NCBI RefSeq assembly: GCF_023701745.1
Contig: NZ_JAJOZB010000001.1
Location: 5,493,501 to 5,557,500, forward strand
From: Streptomyces sp. RKAG293
Lineage (GTDB): Bacteria > Actinomycetota > Actinomycetes > Streptomycetales > Streptomycetaceae
DNA length: 64,000 nt
Direction: 5' to 3'
Part shown: piece by piece, positions 41,271 to 49,963 of the stretch
How positions within the stretch are numbered: the first letter of the stretch is position 1
Layout of the letters: every line of letters begins with the position of its first letter
The notes under the pieces: generated by a model
What the model saw: only the letters and a program-made list of their open reading frames with translations
Databases searched by the model: none
What the model was told of the DNA's origin: nothing
Program-made: the position numbers and the translations under genes

Positions 41271-42379
41271 AGAAGTTCGACAAGGATCGGCTGATCCTCG
41301 GCCTGGCCGCGCCCGTACTCGCGATCGTCGCCGCCTTCGTCCTCACCGCGCTCGTGCTCCTGGCCACCGGCAAGGAACCGTTCCACGCGTTCAACGTGAT
41401 GTTCGACAAGGGCCTGACGAGCGACAGCCAGGTCTTCATCCTCAACAAGGCGACGCCGTACTACCTCGCCGGCATCGCGGTGGCCATCGGCTTCCGGATG
41501 AACCTGTTCAACATCGGCGTCGACGGCCAGTACCGCCTCGCGGCCTTCTTCGCGGCCGTCGTCGGCGGCGCGGTGAACCTGCCCTCCTTCATCCAGATCC
41601 CGCTGATCATCCTCACCGCGATGCTCGTCGGTGCGATGTGGGCGGGCATCGCGGGTGTGCTCAAGGTGACCCGCGGGGTCAGCGAGGTCATCACCACGAT
41701 CATGCTGAACGCCATCGCCACCGCGGTGATCGGCTACTTCATGATCCCCGGCCGGCTCGCCCAGCTGCACGCGGACACCAACTCGGTCTCCACCAAGGAA
41801 CTCCCCTCCTCGGGCCACTTCTTCGGCTTCGACATGGGCACGGACGGCACGATCTGGGGCTTCATCGTCATCGCCGCCCTGGTCGGCGTCCTCTACTGGT
41901 TCGGCCTCTCCCGCACCCGCTTCGGCTTCGACCTGCGGACGGTCGGCCAGTCGGAGTCCGCGGCCGGGGCCAGCGGGGTCGACGTCAAGCGCATGATCAT
42001 CACCAGCATGCTGTTGTCGGGCGCCATCGCCGGGCTCGTCGGCATGCCGGTGCTGCTCAACGACGCGCACCAGTTCAGCACCGAGTTCCCGGCCGGTATC
42101 GGCTTCACCGGTATCGCCGTGGCGCTGCTCGGCCGGAACCACCCGATCGGCATCGCGCTGGCCGCGCTGCTGTGGGGCTGGTTGGAAATCGCCTCCAACA
42201 AGCTGGAGTTCGAGGACTACGACAAGGAGATCGTCGGCGTCATGCAGGGCATCATCGTGCTCTGCGTCGTCGTCGCCTACGAGGTCGTCCGCCGCTACGG
42301 CATCAAACGCCAGCAACAGAAGGTCGGCGAAGAACTCGCCGCCCAGGCCCGTAAGAGCAAGCAGGAGGCGGCAGCGTGA
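41267..42379 (+). CDS. Nucleoside ABC transporter permease 1
   Basis: 370 residues with 8-10 membrane helices, of the branched-chain/BMP permease family: ATPYYLAGIAVAIGFRMNLFNIGVDGQYRLAAF (the conserved NIGVDGQ coupling-loop region), GVLKVTRGVSEVITTIMLNAIA, RTRFGFDLRTVGQSESAAGASGVDVKRMIITSMLLSGAIAGL. It pairs with the permease downstream to form the channel for nucleosides. ATGA overlap with the ATPase gene and GTGA overlap with permease 2. Confidence 0.93.
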   Translation: MKKFDKDRLILGLAAPVLAIVAAFVLTALVLLATGKEPFHAFNVMFDKGLTSDSQVFILNKATPYYLAGIAVAIGFRMNLFNIGVDGQYRLAAFFAAVVGGAVNLPSFIQIPLIILTAMLVGAMWAGIAGVLKVTRGVSEVITTIMLNAIATAVIGYFMIPGRLAQLHADTNSVSTKELPSSGHFFGFDMGTDGTIWGFIVIAALVGVLYWFGLSRTRFGFDLRTVGQSESAAGASGVDVKRMIITSMLLSGAIAGLVGMPVLLNDAHQFSTEFPAGIGFTGIAVALLGRNHPIGIALAALLWGWLEIASNKLEFEDYDKEIVGVMQGIIVLCVVVAYEVVRRYGIKRQQQKVGEELAAQARKSKQEAAA

Positions 42380-43653
42380 GCGCCACGGCTACCCCCGGCA
42401 AGACCGCCAAGAGCCCCGCGGCGAAGATCCGCGCCAAGCTCACGTTCTCCCGTGTGCTGCTGATCATCGCGGGCGCGCTGGTCCTCATCTCCGCCGTCCG
42501 CGCCATCACCGGCGCCAACGACATGACGTCCTCAGGACAGATCTCCGGCGCCCTGACCATGGCCGTGCCGATCGGCCTCGCCGGCCTCGGCGGCCTGTGG
42601 TCGGAACGGGCCGGCGTGGTCAACATCGGCCTCGAGGGCATGATGATGCTCGGCATGTTCTTCGGGGCATGGGCGGGCTGGCAGACCAACCCGTGGCTCG
42701 CCGTCCTCGCCGGCATCCTCGGTGGCGCGGCCGGCGGCCTGATCCACGCCGTCGTGACCGTGACCTTCGGCGTCGACCACATCGTCTCCGGTGTGGCGAT
42801 CAACATCCTGGCGCTGGGCACCACCCAGTACCTGGCCAAGATCTGGTTCAGCATGGGCAAGGCCGCGGCCGCGGGTGGCAGTCCCAAGCAGTCGCCGCCG
42901 ATGGACGACATCAAGTCGTTCACCGTCCCCGGCCTCTCCGACTGGATGCACACCCTCGAAGGCCACCACTGGTTCCTGATCTCGGACATCGCCGGGATCA
43001 TCGGCGGCCTCGTCACGGACCTGTCGTCGCTCACCCTCCTGGCCGCGGCGCTCTTCGTGGCCACGTTCTTCGTCCTGTGGCGGACCGCGTTCGGTCTGCG
43101 GCTGCGCTCCTGCGGTGAGAACCCGATCGCCGCCGAGTCGCTGGGCGTCAACGTCTACAAGTACAAGTACCTGGCGGTCATCGCCTCCGGCGGCCTCGCC
43201 GGCCTCGGCGGCGCGTTCCTCGCCATCGTCCCCTCGCACATCTACAACGAGGGCCAGACCGGCGGCCGCGGCTACATCGGCCTCGCCGCCATGATCTTCG
43301 GCAACTGGCGGCCCGGCGGGCTCGCCATGGGCGCGGGCCTGTTCGGCTACTCCGACAGCCTCCAGCTGCGCAACGGCGGCGAGACCGTGCACGCCCTGCT
43401 GCTCGCCCTCGCGGTCGGCCTGGCCGCGCTGGCCGCCTGGCGGCTCTACCAGAAGAAGTACCTGCCGGCCGTGGTGGGCGGCGCCGTCGCCCTGCTGCTG
43501 GTGGTCTGGTACTCCCTCACGGACACGGTGCCCGACCAGCTCGTCGGTGCCACGCCGTACATCGTCACCCTGCTGGTGCTCGCACTCGCCTCGCAGCGAC
43601 TGCGGATGCCGGCGGCCGACGGCCAGCCGTACCGGAAGGGCCAGGGCAAGTGA
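42376..43653 (+). CDS. Nucleoside ABC transporter permease 2
   Basis: 425 residues, same family as permease 1: GALTMAVPIGLAGLGGLWSERAGVVNIGLEGMMMLGMF, VTFGVDHIVSGVAINILALGTTQYL, AFGLRLRSCGENPIAAESLGVNVYKYKYLAVIASGGLAGLGGAFL, GRGYIGLAAMIFGNWRPGG. The GLxxVNIGLEG segment is the family hallmark. Overlaps both neighbours by 4 bp, so dosage is coupled to salvage enzymes. Confidence 0.93.
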   Translation: MSATATPGKTAKSPAAKIRAKLTFSRVLLIIAGALVLISAVRAITGANDMTSSGQISGALTMAVPIGLAGLGGLWSERAGVVNIGLEGMMMLGMFFGAWAGWQTNPWLAVLAGILGGAAGGLIHAVVTVTFGVDHIVSGVAINILALGTTQYLAKIWFSMGKAAAAGGSPKQSPPMDDIKSFTVPGLSDWMHTLEGHHWFLISDIAGIIGGLVTDLSSLTLLAAALFVATFFVLWRTAFGLRLRSCGENPIAAESLGVNVYKYKYLAVIASGGLAGLGGAFLAIVPSHIYNEGQTGGRGYIGLAAMIFGNWRPGGLAMGAGLFGYSDSLQLRNGGETVHALLLALAVGLAALAAWRLYQKKYLPAVVGGAVALLLVVWYSLTDTVPDQLVGATPYIVTLLVLALASQRLRMPAADGQPYRKGQGK

Positions 43654-44114
43654 CGAATCCTCCTGCCGAGGGCTTCGACGCTGCCGGCGCCGGCTCGAGT
43701 GCCGGCGCCGGCTCCGGGACCGTCGACTCCGTCGACTGGGAGGGCCTGCGGAAGCAGGCCCGGGACATCATGTCCCGGGCCTACGCCCCGTACTCGCACT
43801 TCCCGGTCGGCGCGGCCGCCCTCGTCGACGACGGCCGTGTCGTCGTCGGCTGCAACGTCGAGAACGCGGCCTACGGCGTCGCGCTCTGCGCCGAATGCGG
43901 ACTGATCTCCGCGCTGCACGCCTCCGGCGGCGGCAAGCTCACCGCCTTCACCTGCGTGGACCTGCGCGGCAACCTGCTGATGCCGTGCGGCCGGTGCCGC
44001 CAGCTGCTGTGGGAGAACGGCGGCCCCGGCCTCCTCGTCGACACGCCGCGCGGCGTCGTCCCGATGAGCGAAGTCCTGCCGGACGCCTTCGGCTCCGAAG
44101 ACCTGAACCGCTAA
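43650..44114 (+). CDS. cdd: Cytidine deaminase
   Basis: 154 residues with a Gly/Ala/Ser-rich N-terminal extension of about 30 residues before the usual start. Catalytic zinc site CAECGL (Cys-Ala-Glu, the homotetrameric CDA form) and PCGRCRQ; substrate residues in FPVGAAALVDDGRVVVGCNVENAAYG. Converts cytidine and deoxycytidine to uridine and deoxyuridine right after import. GTG start inside the permease stop; thymidine phosphorylase follows 11 nt later. Confidence 0.95.
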   Translation: MTNPPAEGFDAAGAGSSAGAGSGTVDSVDWEGLRKQARDIMSRAYAPYSHFPVGAAALVDDGRVVVGCNVENAAYGVALCAECGLISALHASGGGKLTAFTCVDLRGNLLMPCGRCRQLLWENGGPGLLVDTPRGVVPMSEVLPDAFGSEDLNR

Positions 44115-44125
44115 GGAAACCCCTC

Positions 44126-45403
44126 ATGGACGTCATTTCCGTCATCCGCACCAAGCGCGACCGCGGCCGCCTCAGCGACGAGCAGATCGACTGGGTCATC
44201 GACGCGTACACGCGCGGTGCCGTGGCCGACGAGCAGATGTCCGCGCTCGCCATGGCGATCCTCCTCAACGGCATGGACCGCGCCGAGATCGCCCGCTGGA
44301 CCGCCGCGATGATCAACTCCGGTGAGCGGATGGACTTCTCCTCGCTCCCGCGCCCCACCTCCGACAAGCACTCCACCGGCGGCGTCGGCGACAAGATCAC
44401 GCTGCCGCTGGCCCCGCTCGTGGCAGCCTGCGGCGCGGCCGTCCCGCAGCTCTCCGGCCGCGGCCTGGGCCACACCGGCGGCACCCTCGACAAGCTGGAG
44501 TCCATCCCGGGCTGGCGCGCGTCGCTCTCCAACGCCGAGATGCTCGACGTGCTGCGCGGCACCGGCGCGGTCATCTGCGCCGCGGGCGACGGCCTCGCCC
44601 CCGCGGACAAGAAGCTGTACGCGCTGCGCGACGTCACCGGCACCGTCGAGGCGATCCCGCTCATCGCCTCCTCGATCATGTCGAAGAAGATCGCCGAGGG
44701 CACGGGGTCGCTCGTGCTCGACGTGAAGGTGGGCACCGGCGCCTTCATGAAGACGATCGAGGACGCGCGTGAGCTCGCCTCCACCATGGTCGGCCTGGGC
44801 ACGGACCACGGCGTGCGCACCGTCGCGCTGCTGACGGACATGTCCACGCCGCTTGGCCTCACGGCCGGTAACGCGTTGGAGGTGCGGGAGTCGGTCGAGG
44901 TGCTGGCGGGCGGGGGCCCGGCGGATGTTGTCGAACTGACGCTGGCGCTGGCGCGCGAGATGCTCGACGCGGCGGGTCTCCCCGACGCCGACCCGGCGAA
45001 GGCCCTCGCGGACGGCTCCGCGATGGACGTCTGGCGCCGCATGATCGCCGCCCAGGGCGGCGACCCCGACGCCACGTTGCCGGTGGCGCGGGAACAGCAC
45101 GTCGTGCACGCCTCGACGAGCGGTGTGTTGGAGATCCTCGACGCGTACGCCGTCGGCATCGCGGCGTGGCGCCTCGGTGCGGGCCGCGCGCGCAAGGAGG
45201 ACGTGGTGCAGCTCGGCGCGGGCGTTGAGCTTCATGCGAAGCCGGGCGACTCCGTCGTGGCGGGCCAGCCCCTCATGACGCTGCACACGGACACGCCGGA
45301 GAAGTTCGCGTACGCGCTGGAGGCGCTGCACGGGGGCATTTTGGTGGGTGCGCCGGGCGCGACGTTCGAGCCCAAGCCGATTGTTCTGGACCGGATCGCC
45401 TGA
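44126..45403 (+). CDS. deoA: Thymidine/pyrimidine-nucleoside phosphorylase
   Basis: 425 residues. Family signatures MSALAMAILLNGMDRAEIARWTAAM, SDKHSTGGVGDKITLPLAPLVAACGAAVPQLSGRGLGHTGGTLDKLES (the phosphate-binding and signature block), IASSIMSKKIAEG, LVLDVKVGTGAFMK, and a C-terminal beta domain (VQLGAGVELHAKPGDSVVAGQPLMTLHTD). Splits thymidine or uridine to base and (deoxy)ribose-1-phosphate. Last gene of the nucleoside operon; the first 78-bp hairpin repeat lies 38 nt after its stop. Confidence 0.95.
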   Translation: MDVISVIRTKRDRGRLSDEQIDWVIDAYTRGAVADEQMSALAMAILLNGMDRAEIARWTAAMINSGERMDFSSLPRPTSDKHSTGGVGDKITLPLAPLVAACGAAVPQLSGRGLGHTGGTLDKLESIPGWRASLSNAEMLDVLRGTGAVICAAGDGLAPADKKLYALRDVTGTVEAIPLIASSIMSKKIAEGTGSLVLDVKVGTGAFMKTIEDARELASTMVGLGTDHGVRTVALLTDMSTPLGLTAGNALEVRESVEVLAGGGPADVVELTLALAREMLDAAGLPDADPAKALADGSAMDVWRRMIAAQGGDPDATLPVAREQHVVHASTSGVLEILDAYAVGIAAWRLGAGRARKEDVVQLGAGVELHAKPGDSVVAGQPLMTLHTDTPEKFAYALEALHGGILVGAPGATFEPKPIVLDRIA

Positions 45404-45441
45404 CCTGCGGGTGCGTGGACCGGCCGGGGGCCGGTGACTCC

Positions 45442-45519
45442 GGGGGTGGGTTTCGAAATCGACTATTTGTGGGCCTGGCGGCCCACAAATAGCTCGGCAG
45501 CATTTCGAAACCCACCCCC
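45442..45519. repeat. 78-bp structured inverted repeat, copy A
   Basis: 18-bp outer stem (45442-45459 with 45502-45519, perfect), asymmetric internal loop CGA / CTCGGCAGC, 13-bp inner stem CTATTTGTGGGCC/GGCCCACAAATAG and a TGGC loop. Lies between convergent deoA and the DUF397 gene, so it may also end transcription. Same orientation as copy C, opposite to copy B. Confidence 0.9.
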
Positions 45520-45546
45520 TCCGCCCCCGTCCCCCTCCGTCCGTAC

Positions 45547-45765
45547 TCAGGCGTCTGGGAACTCGCCGTACCCGACTGCGGCCGCGAACGACCGCCAGGC
45601 GTCTGCGGTGAAGACGAGCGCGGGCCCGTGCGGGTCCTTGGAGTCGCGGACGGCCATCGAGCCGTCAGCGAGGCGGGCGCCCTCGACGCATGCGCCGCCC
45701 TGGTCGTTGCTGTAACTCGACGTGAACCAGTTGGCGCTGTTGAGGGCTTCAGCCTTGGTCGTCAT
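45547..45765 (-). CDS. DUF397 small protein
   Basis: 72 residues (MTTKAEALNSANWFTSSYSNDQGGACVEGARLADG...) with the family core W-x-SSYSNDQGGACVEVA-like stretch, VRDSKDP and the ending W-x-x-FAAAVxxGEF. These proteins occur with XRE/DUF5753 regulators in Streptomyces developmental or antibiotic-control loci (whiJ- and abaA-like) and may act as their antitoxin- or cofactor-like partners; biochemistry is unsettled. ATG 45765 starts 5 nt after the regulator stop, with GGAG upstream, so they are one operon. Confidence 0.9.
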   Translation of the reverse strand: MTTKAEALNSANWFTSSYSNDQGGACVEGARLADGSMAVRDSKDPHGPALVFTADAWRSFAAAVGYGEFPDA

Positions 45766-45770
45766 CGGTA

Positions 45771-46655
45771 TCAATGCTCCTTGATCGCTTCCTTGATCAT
45801 GCTCAGGGACTCCTGTGGTCCCGGGGCAAGGGCTCGGAGGTCGGAGAACGCGTCTCCGTACCGTTCGACATCACTATCGCCGCGCTTGACCCACGCGTCC
45901 GCCAGGTTTTCCAGGTAGACCATCGGCTTGAGCGCGAGCCGCTCGGGGAACTGGATGACGAAGAACGACCCGTTCATTCCCGGGTGGGCGCCAGCGCGGA
46001 ACGGGACGACCTGCACGTTCACGTTGGGCCGGGACTCCGCCACGTCGATGATGTGGCGCAGCTGATCACGCATGACGGGCGGATCGCCCACCTGTCGGTG
46101 CAACACCGCCTCGTTGATGATCGCGGTGAACTTCAGGGGCGAGCCCTGGCGGCTGAGAACGGCCTGCCGGGTGGTCCGGACGGTCACCAAACGGTCGATG
46201 TCCTCGGTGGAGCGCCCCTGGTGGGCCCGTTGGTGGATCACGCGCACATACGCCTCGGTCTGGAGCAGACCGGGGACGAACTCGGACTCGTAGTTCTGGA
46301 GCGCGGTCGCCGTGGCCTCAAGGTCCAGAAACGCCTTGAAGCCGGGGCCGATGACCGGCCGGTACTCCGGCGTCAGCCACCAGTCCTTCTTCGTCTTCGT
46401 GACGCCCGCGTATCCCTGCAGCCGGGCCCGGGTCTCCGGATCCGCTCCGTAGATCTCGCACAGGGCCATGACATCAGGGGTCTCGACGGACGAATTCTCC
46501 CCGGTTTCGAGCCGGGTGAGCTTCGACGGGCTCCAGATCAGCTTCTTGACCACTTGGGCACCCTTGAGGCCGGCGGCCAGCCGCAGTTGGCGCAGTTCGC
46601 TGCCTAACTGGAGACGGCAGAGAGCGGGCGTTGCCGCCTCCACGTCTGTGATCAT
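45771..46655 (-). CDS. XRE-family regulator with DUF5753 domain (WhiJ-like)
   Basis: 294 residues. N-terminal helix-turn-helix (LGSELRQLRLAAGLKGAQVVKKLIWSPSKLTRLETGE) and a C-terminal DUF5753 sensor domain (FLDLEATATALQNYESEFVPGLLQTEAYVRVI..RQAVLSRQGSPLKFTAIINEAVLHRQVG..FFVIQFPE..PMVYLENL). ATG 46655 has GGAGGAG 6-9 nt upstream; upstream codons belong to the divergent promoter. Forms the usual trio with the DUF397 gene downstream and the divergent ATPase gene. Confidence 0.92.
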   Translation of the reverse strand: MITDVEAATPALCRLQLGSELRQLRLAAGLKGAQVVKKLIWSPSKLTRLETGENSSVETPDVMALCEIYGADPETRARLQGYAGVTKTKKDWWLTPEYRPVIGPGFKAFLDLEATATALQNYESEFVPGLLQTEAYVRVIHQRAHQGRSTEDIDRLVTVRTTRQAVLSRQGSPLKFTAIINEAVLHRQVGDPPVMRDQLRHIIDVAESRPNVNVQVVPFRAGAHPGMNGSFFVIQFPERLALKPMVYLENLADAWVKRGDSDVERYGDAFSDLRALAPGPQESLSMIKEAIKEH

Positions 46656-46918
46656 CTGCTTCTCCTCCGCGCAGTGTTCCAGTGTGTGGGGGAAGGTTCC
46701 GCGCGTGCAAGGAACCTTCTGCGCCACAGCGGGAGATGTCGTCGTGGGGTGTGAACTCCCTGGTAGGACAAGCAAGTTCACGCGAAAAGTTGACGGCAGA
46801 ATTCCGCTGGAGCGCTATCACCGTAGCGCCGGGAGTGCCACGCTTGCATGCGGTTGCTCACATAGAGCACGCACGACTTCGCCGAGAGTAACGGCTCCGG
46901 GATGACGGAGGCACGACG

Positions 46919-47347
46919 ATGCAACAAGTACCGCGCAGCCGCGAAACGGCCGTGGTGACGACGCGGTGGGCGCCCTCACCCCGCTCGGTCGGCCAGGCCC
47001 GGCACCTGCTGGAGGAAACGCTCAACGACTGGGGGCTGGCAGGCCTCGTCGAACCGGCTGTGCTCGTCATCTCCGAACTGATGACGAATGCCGTGGTGCA
47101 CGGGCGGGTGCCGGGGCGGCGGGTCGAGACGCGGGTCATTCGACTGGCGGGCGGCGTGCGCATCGAGGTGCATGACGCGAACGGGAAGCGCCCGGAGATG
47201 CGGCAGCCGTCCGAGGACGACGAATGGGGCCGCGGCCTCGCGCTGGTGCAGGAGCTCACCCGCGGATGCTGGGGCGTGAACACCCGCCAGGGCGTCGGCA
47301 AACTCGTCTGGGCCCAGCTCACCACCGACGGCACGCACCCCCGATGA
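46919..47347 (+). CDS. RsbW-like ATP-binding (HATPase) protein, possible anti-sigma kinase
   Basis: 142 residues: RHLLEETLNDWGLAGLVEPAVLVISELMTNAVVHG (N-box), RIEVHDANGKRPEM (G1) and GRGLALVQELTRGCWGVN (G2) form a GHKL ATPase module without a histidine-kinase dimerisation helix. Such stand-alone ATPases phosphorylate STAS anti-anti-sigma factors or bind sigma factors. GGAGG precedes the ATG by 7 nt. It is divergent from the XRE/DUF397 pair over 263 bp, which contains TTGACG at 46790-46795 as a possible -35. Confidence 0.87.
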   Translation: MQQVPRSRETAVVTTRWAPSPRSVGQARHLLEETLNDWGLAGLVEPAVLVISELMTNAVVHGRVPGRRVETRVIRLAGGVRIEVHDANGKRPEMRQPSEDDEWGRGLALVQELTRGCWGVNTRQGVGKLVWAQLTTDGTHPR

Positions 47348-47434
47348 GACCTTGCGGTGAAGTTCGGCGATCCGATCGAGCTGCCCGCGCCGTTCGGGAT
47401 CACGCTGGAGACCGGATCGTTCCCGGTCGGCTGA
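47348..47434 (+). pseudogene. Remnant of a Uma2-family endonuclease gene (C-terminal end only)
   Basis: Right after the stop of the ATPase gene an open stretch encodes DLAVKFGDPIELPAPFG and ITLETGSFPVG, then TGA. The pattern IxLPAPFxxTLxTxxFP is what I know from the C-termini of the abundant Streptomyces Uma2 (DUF820) proteins. Nothing of the nuclease domain precedes it, so this is a leftover of a deletion or insertion event. Confidence 0.55.
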
Positions 47435-47486
47435 GTGCCGGGCTCAGCCGACGCTGTGGCTTGGACGGAAGGGGGACGGGGCTGGA

Positions 47487-47564
47487 GGTGTAGGGGTCCG
47501 AAATGCTGCCGAGCTATTTGTGAGCCGCCAGGCTCGTAAATAGTCGATTTCGGACCCCTGCACC
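47487..47564. repeat. 78-bp structured inverted repeat, copy B, overlapping an MFS gene end
   Basis: Outer arms 47487-47504 and 47547-47564 (one T-G pair), internal loop GCTGCCGAG / TCG, inner stem CTATTTGTGAGCC/GGCTCGTAAATAG with G-T and T-G pairs, loop GCCA. Inverted relative to copies A and C. The MFS gene reads into it and takes its stop codon from it. Confidence 0.9.
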
Positions 47565-48857
47565 GGAAGGCCCGGCGCCCGACCCACCACCGGCCCGAGC
47601 AGTAAGCACAGCGCGCCGCGTCGCGTACAGGGTGATCCCCGCCACCCCCACCAGCGCCGAAAGACTCAGAGCCACCGTTCCGTCCCAGCCCGCCGCGTGG
47701 AACGCGGACGCGCCCACCGTTCCGCCCACGCTGTTCCCTATGTAGTACGCCGTCAGGTACAGCGCCGAGGCCTGCGCCCGGCCCGTCGTCGCCGTCCGGC
47801 TCACGGAGGACGACGCCACGGCGTGGCCGGTGAAGAAACCACCGGTGATCAGCACCAGCCCGGCCAGAACGAGAACCAGCGACGTCGACAGAGTCAGCAG
47901 AAGCCCGGCCGCCGCCAAACTCACCGCCACGTACAGCGCCCCCCGCCGGCCGACCCGGCCAAGGAGCACGCCGGAGCCCGCCGATGCCGCCGTCCCGACC
48001 AGGTAGACGAGGAAGATCAGGCCGACCGCGGTCTGCGAGAGCCCGAACGGCTCGGCCATCAGGCGGTACCCCAGGACCGTGTAGACCGCGCCGAACACGG
48101 CCATGAAGAGCAGGCCGATCGCGTAGAGCCTGCGCAGCAGCGCGTTGCCGAGGTGGCCGGTGACGGTGCGGAGGAGGGCGGCCGGGTTGACCGGGCCGGG
48201 CTGGAAGTTCCGGGCCGGCGGGACCAGGAGGCGGAACGCGACCGCGCAGGCGAGCGCGATGAGGCCGACGACGAAGAGCGCGGTGCGCCAGCCGAGTGCC
48301 TGGGAGACCGCTCCGGAGAACACCCGCGAGCTCATGCCGCCGATGCTGTTGCCCGCCACGTACAGGCCGATCGCGGAGGCCACCGCCTTGGGGTGGATCT
48401 CCTCGGCGAGGTACGCCATGGCGGTCGCGGGGAGGCCGGCGAGGGCTACGCCCTGTACGGCGCGCAGCGCGACGAGCGTGGTGAGGTCCGGGGCGAACGG
48501 GATCACGAGGGCCAGGAGGGCCGCGCTGAAGACGGACGCGGTCATGACCGCCGTACGGCCGTACTTCTCGCTGAGCGCGCTCACCGGCAGCAGCGCGATG
48601 GCGAGCGCGGCGGTGGTGGCGGTGACCGTGAGGCTCGCCTGGGCGGGGGTCAGCGCGAGGTCGGTGGAGATCGCGGGAAGCAGCGCCTGCGTGGAGTACA
48701 GGAGCGCGAACGTGGCCAGACCGGCGGCGAAGAGCGCGAAGTTGGCGCGGCGGTAGCCGGGGCTGCCGGGGCTGAGCTTGGCGGTGGTGTCGGGGGACGG
48801 CGGAGCAGAGGCGCCCGCGCGCTGTGCGGCGGACGCCTCCGTATCGGCGGGAGGCAT
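47514..48857 (-). CDS. MFS transporter (YnfM/arabinose-efflux type)
   Basis: 447 residues with 12 membrane helices: RRANFALFAAGLATFALLYSTQALLPAIS, motif A region PVSALSEKYGRTAVM, and GYRLMAEPFGLSQTAVGLIFLVYLVGTAASAGSG in the second half; closest by feel to YnfM-like exporters. The last 16 residues (GAGVRNRLFTSLAAHK) are encoded by the 78-bp repeat copy B, which also supplies the TAG stop, so the natural C-terminus has been replaced. Divergent from a LysR regulator with a 15-bp palindrome between them. Confidence 0.85.
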   Translation of the reverse strand: MPPADTEASAAQRAGASAPPSPDTTAKLSPGSPGYRRANFALFAAGLATFALLYSTQALLPAISTDLALTPAQASLTVTATTAALAIALLPVSALSEKYGRTAVMTASVFSAALLALVIPFAPDLTTLVALRAVQGVALAGLPATAMAYLAEEIHPKAVASAIGLYVAGNSIGGMSSRVFSGAVSQALGWRTALFVVGLIALACAVAFRLLVPPARNFQPGPVNPAALLRTVTGHLGNALLRRLYAIGLLFMAVFGAVYTVLGYRLMAEPFGLSQTAVGLIFLVYLVGTAASAGSGVLLGRVGRRGALYVAVSLAAAGLLLTLSTSLVLVLAGLVLITGGFFTGHAVASSSVSRTATTGRAQASALYLTAYYIGNSVGGTVGASAFHAAGWDGTVALSLSALVGVAGITLYATRRAVLTARAGGGSGAGPSGAGVRNRLFTSLAAHK

Positions 48858-48893
48858 GCCTTGAATCTAGGACCGCCACTTTTATGCGTCCAA

Positions 48894-48908
48894 TGCACAA
48901 ACGGTGCA
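48894..48908. promoter_or_regulatory. LysR-type operator TGCAC-N5-GTGCA
   Basis: TGCACAAACGGTGCA is a perfect interrupted palindrome of the T-N11-A form used by LysR regulators, placed in the gap between the MFS start (48857) and the LysR start (48920). Confidence 0.75.
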
Positions 48909-48919
48909 GTATTGATGCT

Positions 48920-49936
48920 GTGACGCATGAGCAGAGGTCAGCGGGGTCGATGTCATCGCCCCGCAACGGAAAAGACACTTCCGTAACAGGGCGGCCGCCG
49001 GTCGCGGTGCCGACCGTCGCGGACCTGGACGGCGAGTCCTGGGCGGCGGTGCTGGCGCCCCGCCTCGCGCAGTTCGCCGCTGTGGCGCGGCATGAGCATG
49101 TGACGCGCGCCGCGCAGCAACTCGGGATGCCGCAGTCGACGTTGAGCCGTGCCATGGTCCGGCTGGAACAGGATCTGGGGGTCGCGCTGTTCGCCCGCCG
49201 GGGCCGCAACGTCCAGCTGACCCGCGCGGGTCACACGTTCCTGGCGTCGGCCGAGCGCGCGCTCGGCGAGGTGGAGCGGTCCGCCGAGGCGGTACGGGTG
49301 GACGCCGATCCGCACACGGGCAAGGTCGCGTTCGGCTTTCTGCACACGCTCGGGTCCGAGACCGTCCCGTCCCTGCTGCGGGGTTTCCGGGCGGACTATC
49401 CGCGCGTGCAGTTCCAGCTGGTGCAGAACTACGCGGAGGCGATGCTGGAGCGGCTGCGCGCCGGCGAGCTGGACCTGTGCCTGACGTCGCCGCCGCCCGA
49501 CGCCCCGGACCTGGTGGTCCGGCGGCTCGACGAGCAGCGGCTGCGGCTGGTGGTCCCCGCCGACCACCGGCTGGCGACGCGCAAGCGGGTCCGGCTCGAC
49601 GAGGCCGCGGGCGATCTGTTCGTCGCCCTCGAACCGGGCTACGGACTGCGCCGGATCACCGACGACCTCTGCGCCGAGGCGGGCTTCGTGCCGCGGCTCG
49701 CGTTCGAGGGCGAGGAGGCGGAGACGCTGCGGGGGTTGGTGGCGGCGGGGCTGGGCGTGGCGCTGCTGCCGCCGCCCGCGGTGCCGCGGCCGGGCGTGGT
49801 CGAGCTGACGGTGTCGGCGCCGCGCGCGGTGCGGTACATCGGGGTGGCGTGGCTGGACGGCCATCCGGACACGGCGCCGGTGGCGGCGTTCAAGAAGTTC
49901 CTGCTGTCGCGCCGGGGCCAGCTCCTGCCGCGGTAG
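48920..49936 (+). CDS. LysR-family transcriptional regulator
   Basis: About 338 residues from GTG 48920 (ATG 48950 is an alternative, giving 328). Winged helix near residues 45-105: LAPRLAQFAAVARHEHVTRAAQQLGMPQSTLSRAMVRLEQDLGVALFARRGRNVQLTRAGHTFL. The effector domain follows (GKVAFGFLHTLGSETVPSLLRGFRADYPRVQFQL..LRAGELDLCLTSPP). Probably controls the divergent MFS exporter through the palindrome at 48894-48908. Ends 27 nt before repeat copy C. Confidence 0.93.
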   Translation: MTHEQRSAGSMSSPRNGKDTSVTGRPPVAVPTVADLDGESWAAVLAPRLAQFAAVARHEHVTRAAQQLGMPQSTLSRAMVRLEQDLGVALFARRGRNVQLTRAGHTFLASAERALGEVERSAEAVRVDADPHTGKVAFGFLHTLGSETVPSLLRGFRADYPRVQFQLVQNYAEAMLERLRAGELDLCLTSPPPDAPDLVVRRLDEQRLRLVVPADHRLATRKRVRLDEAAGDLFVALEPGYGLRRITDDLCAEAGFVPRLAFEGEEAETLRGLVAAGLGVALLPPPAVPRPGVVELTVSAPRAVRYIGVAWLDGHPDTAPVAAFKKFLLSRRGQLLPR

Positions 49937-49963
49937 GTGGGGGGTGCGGGGGCCGGGTCCTCC

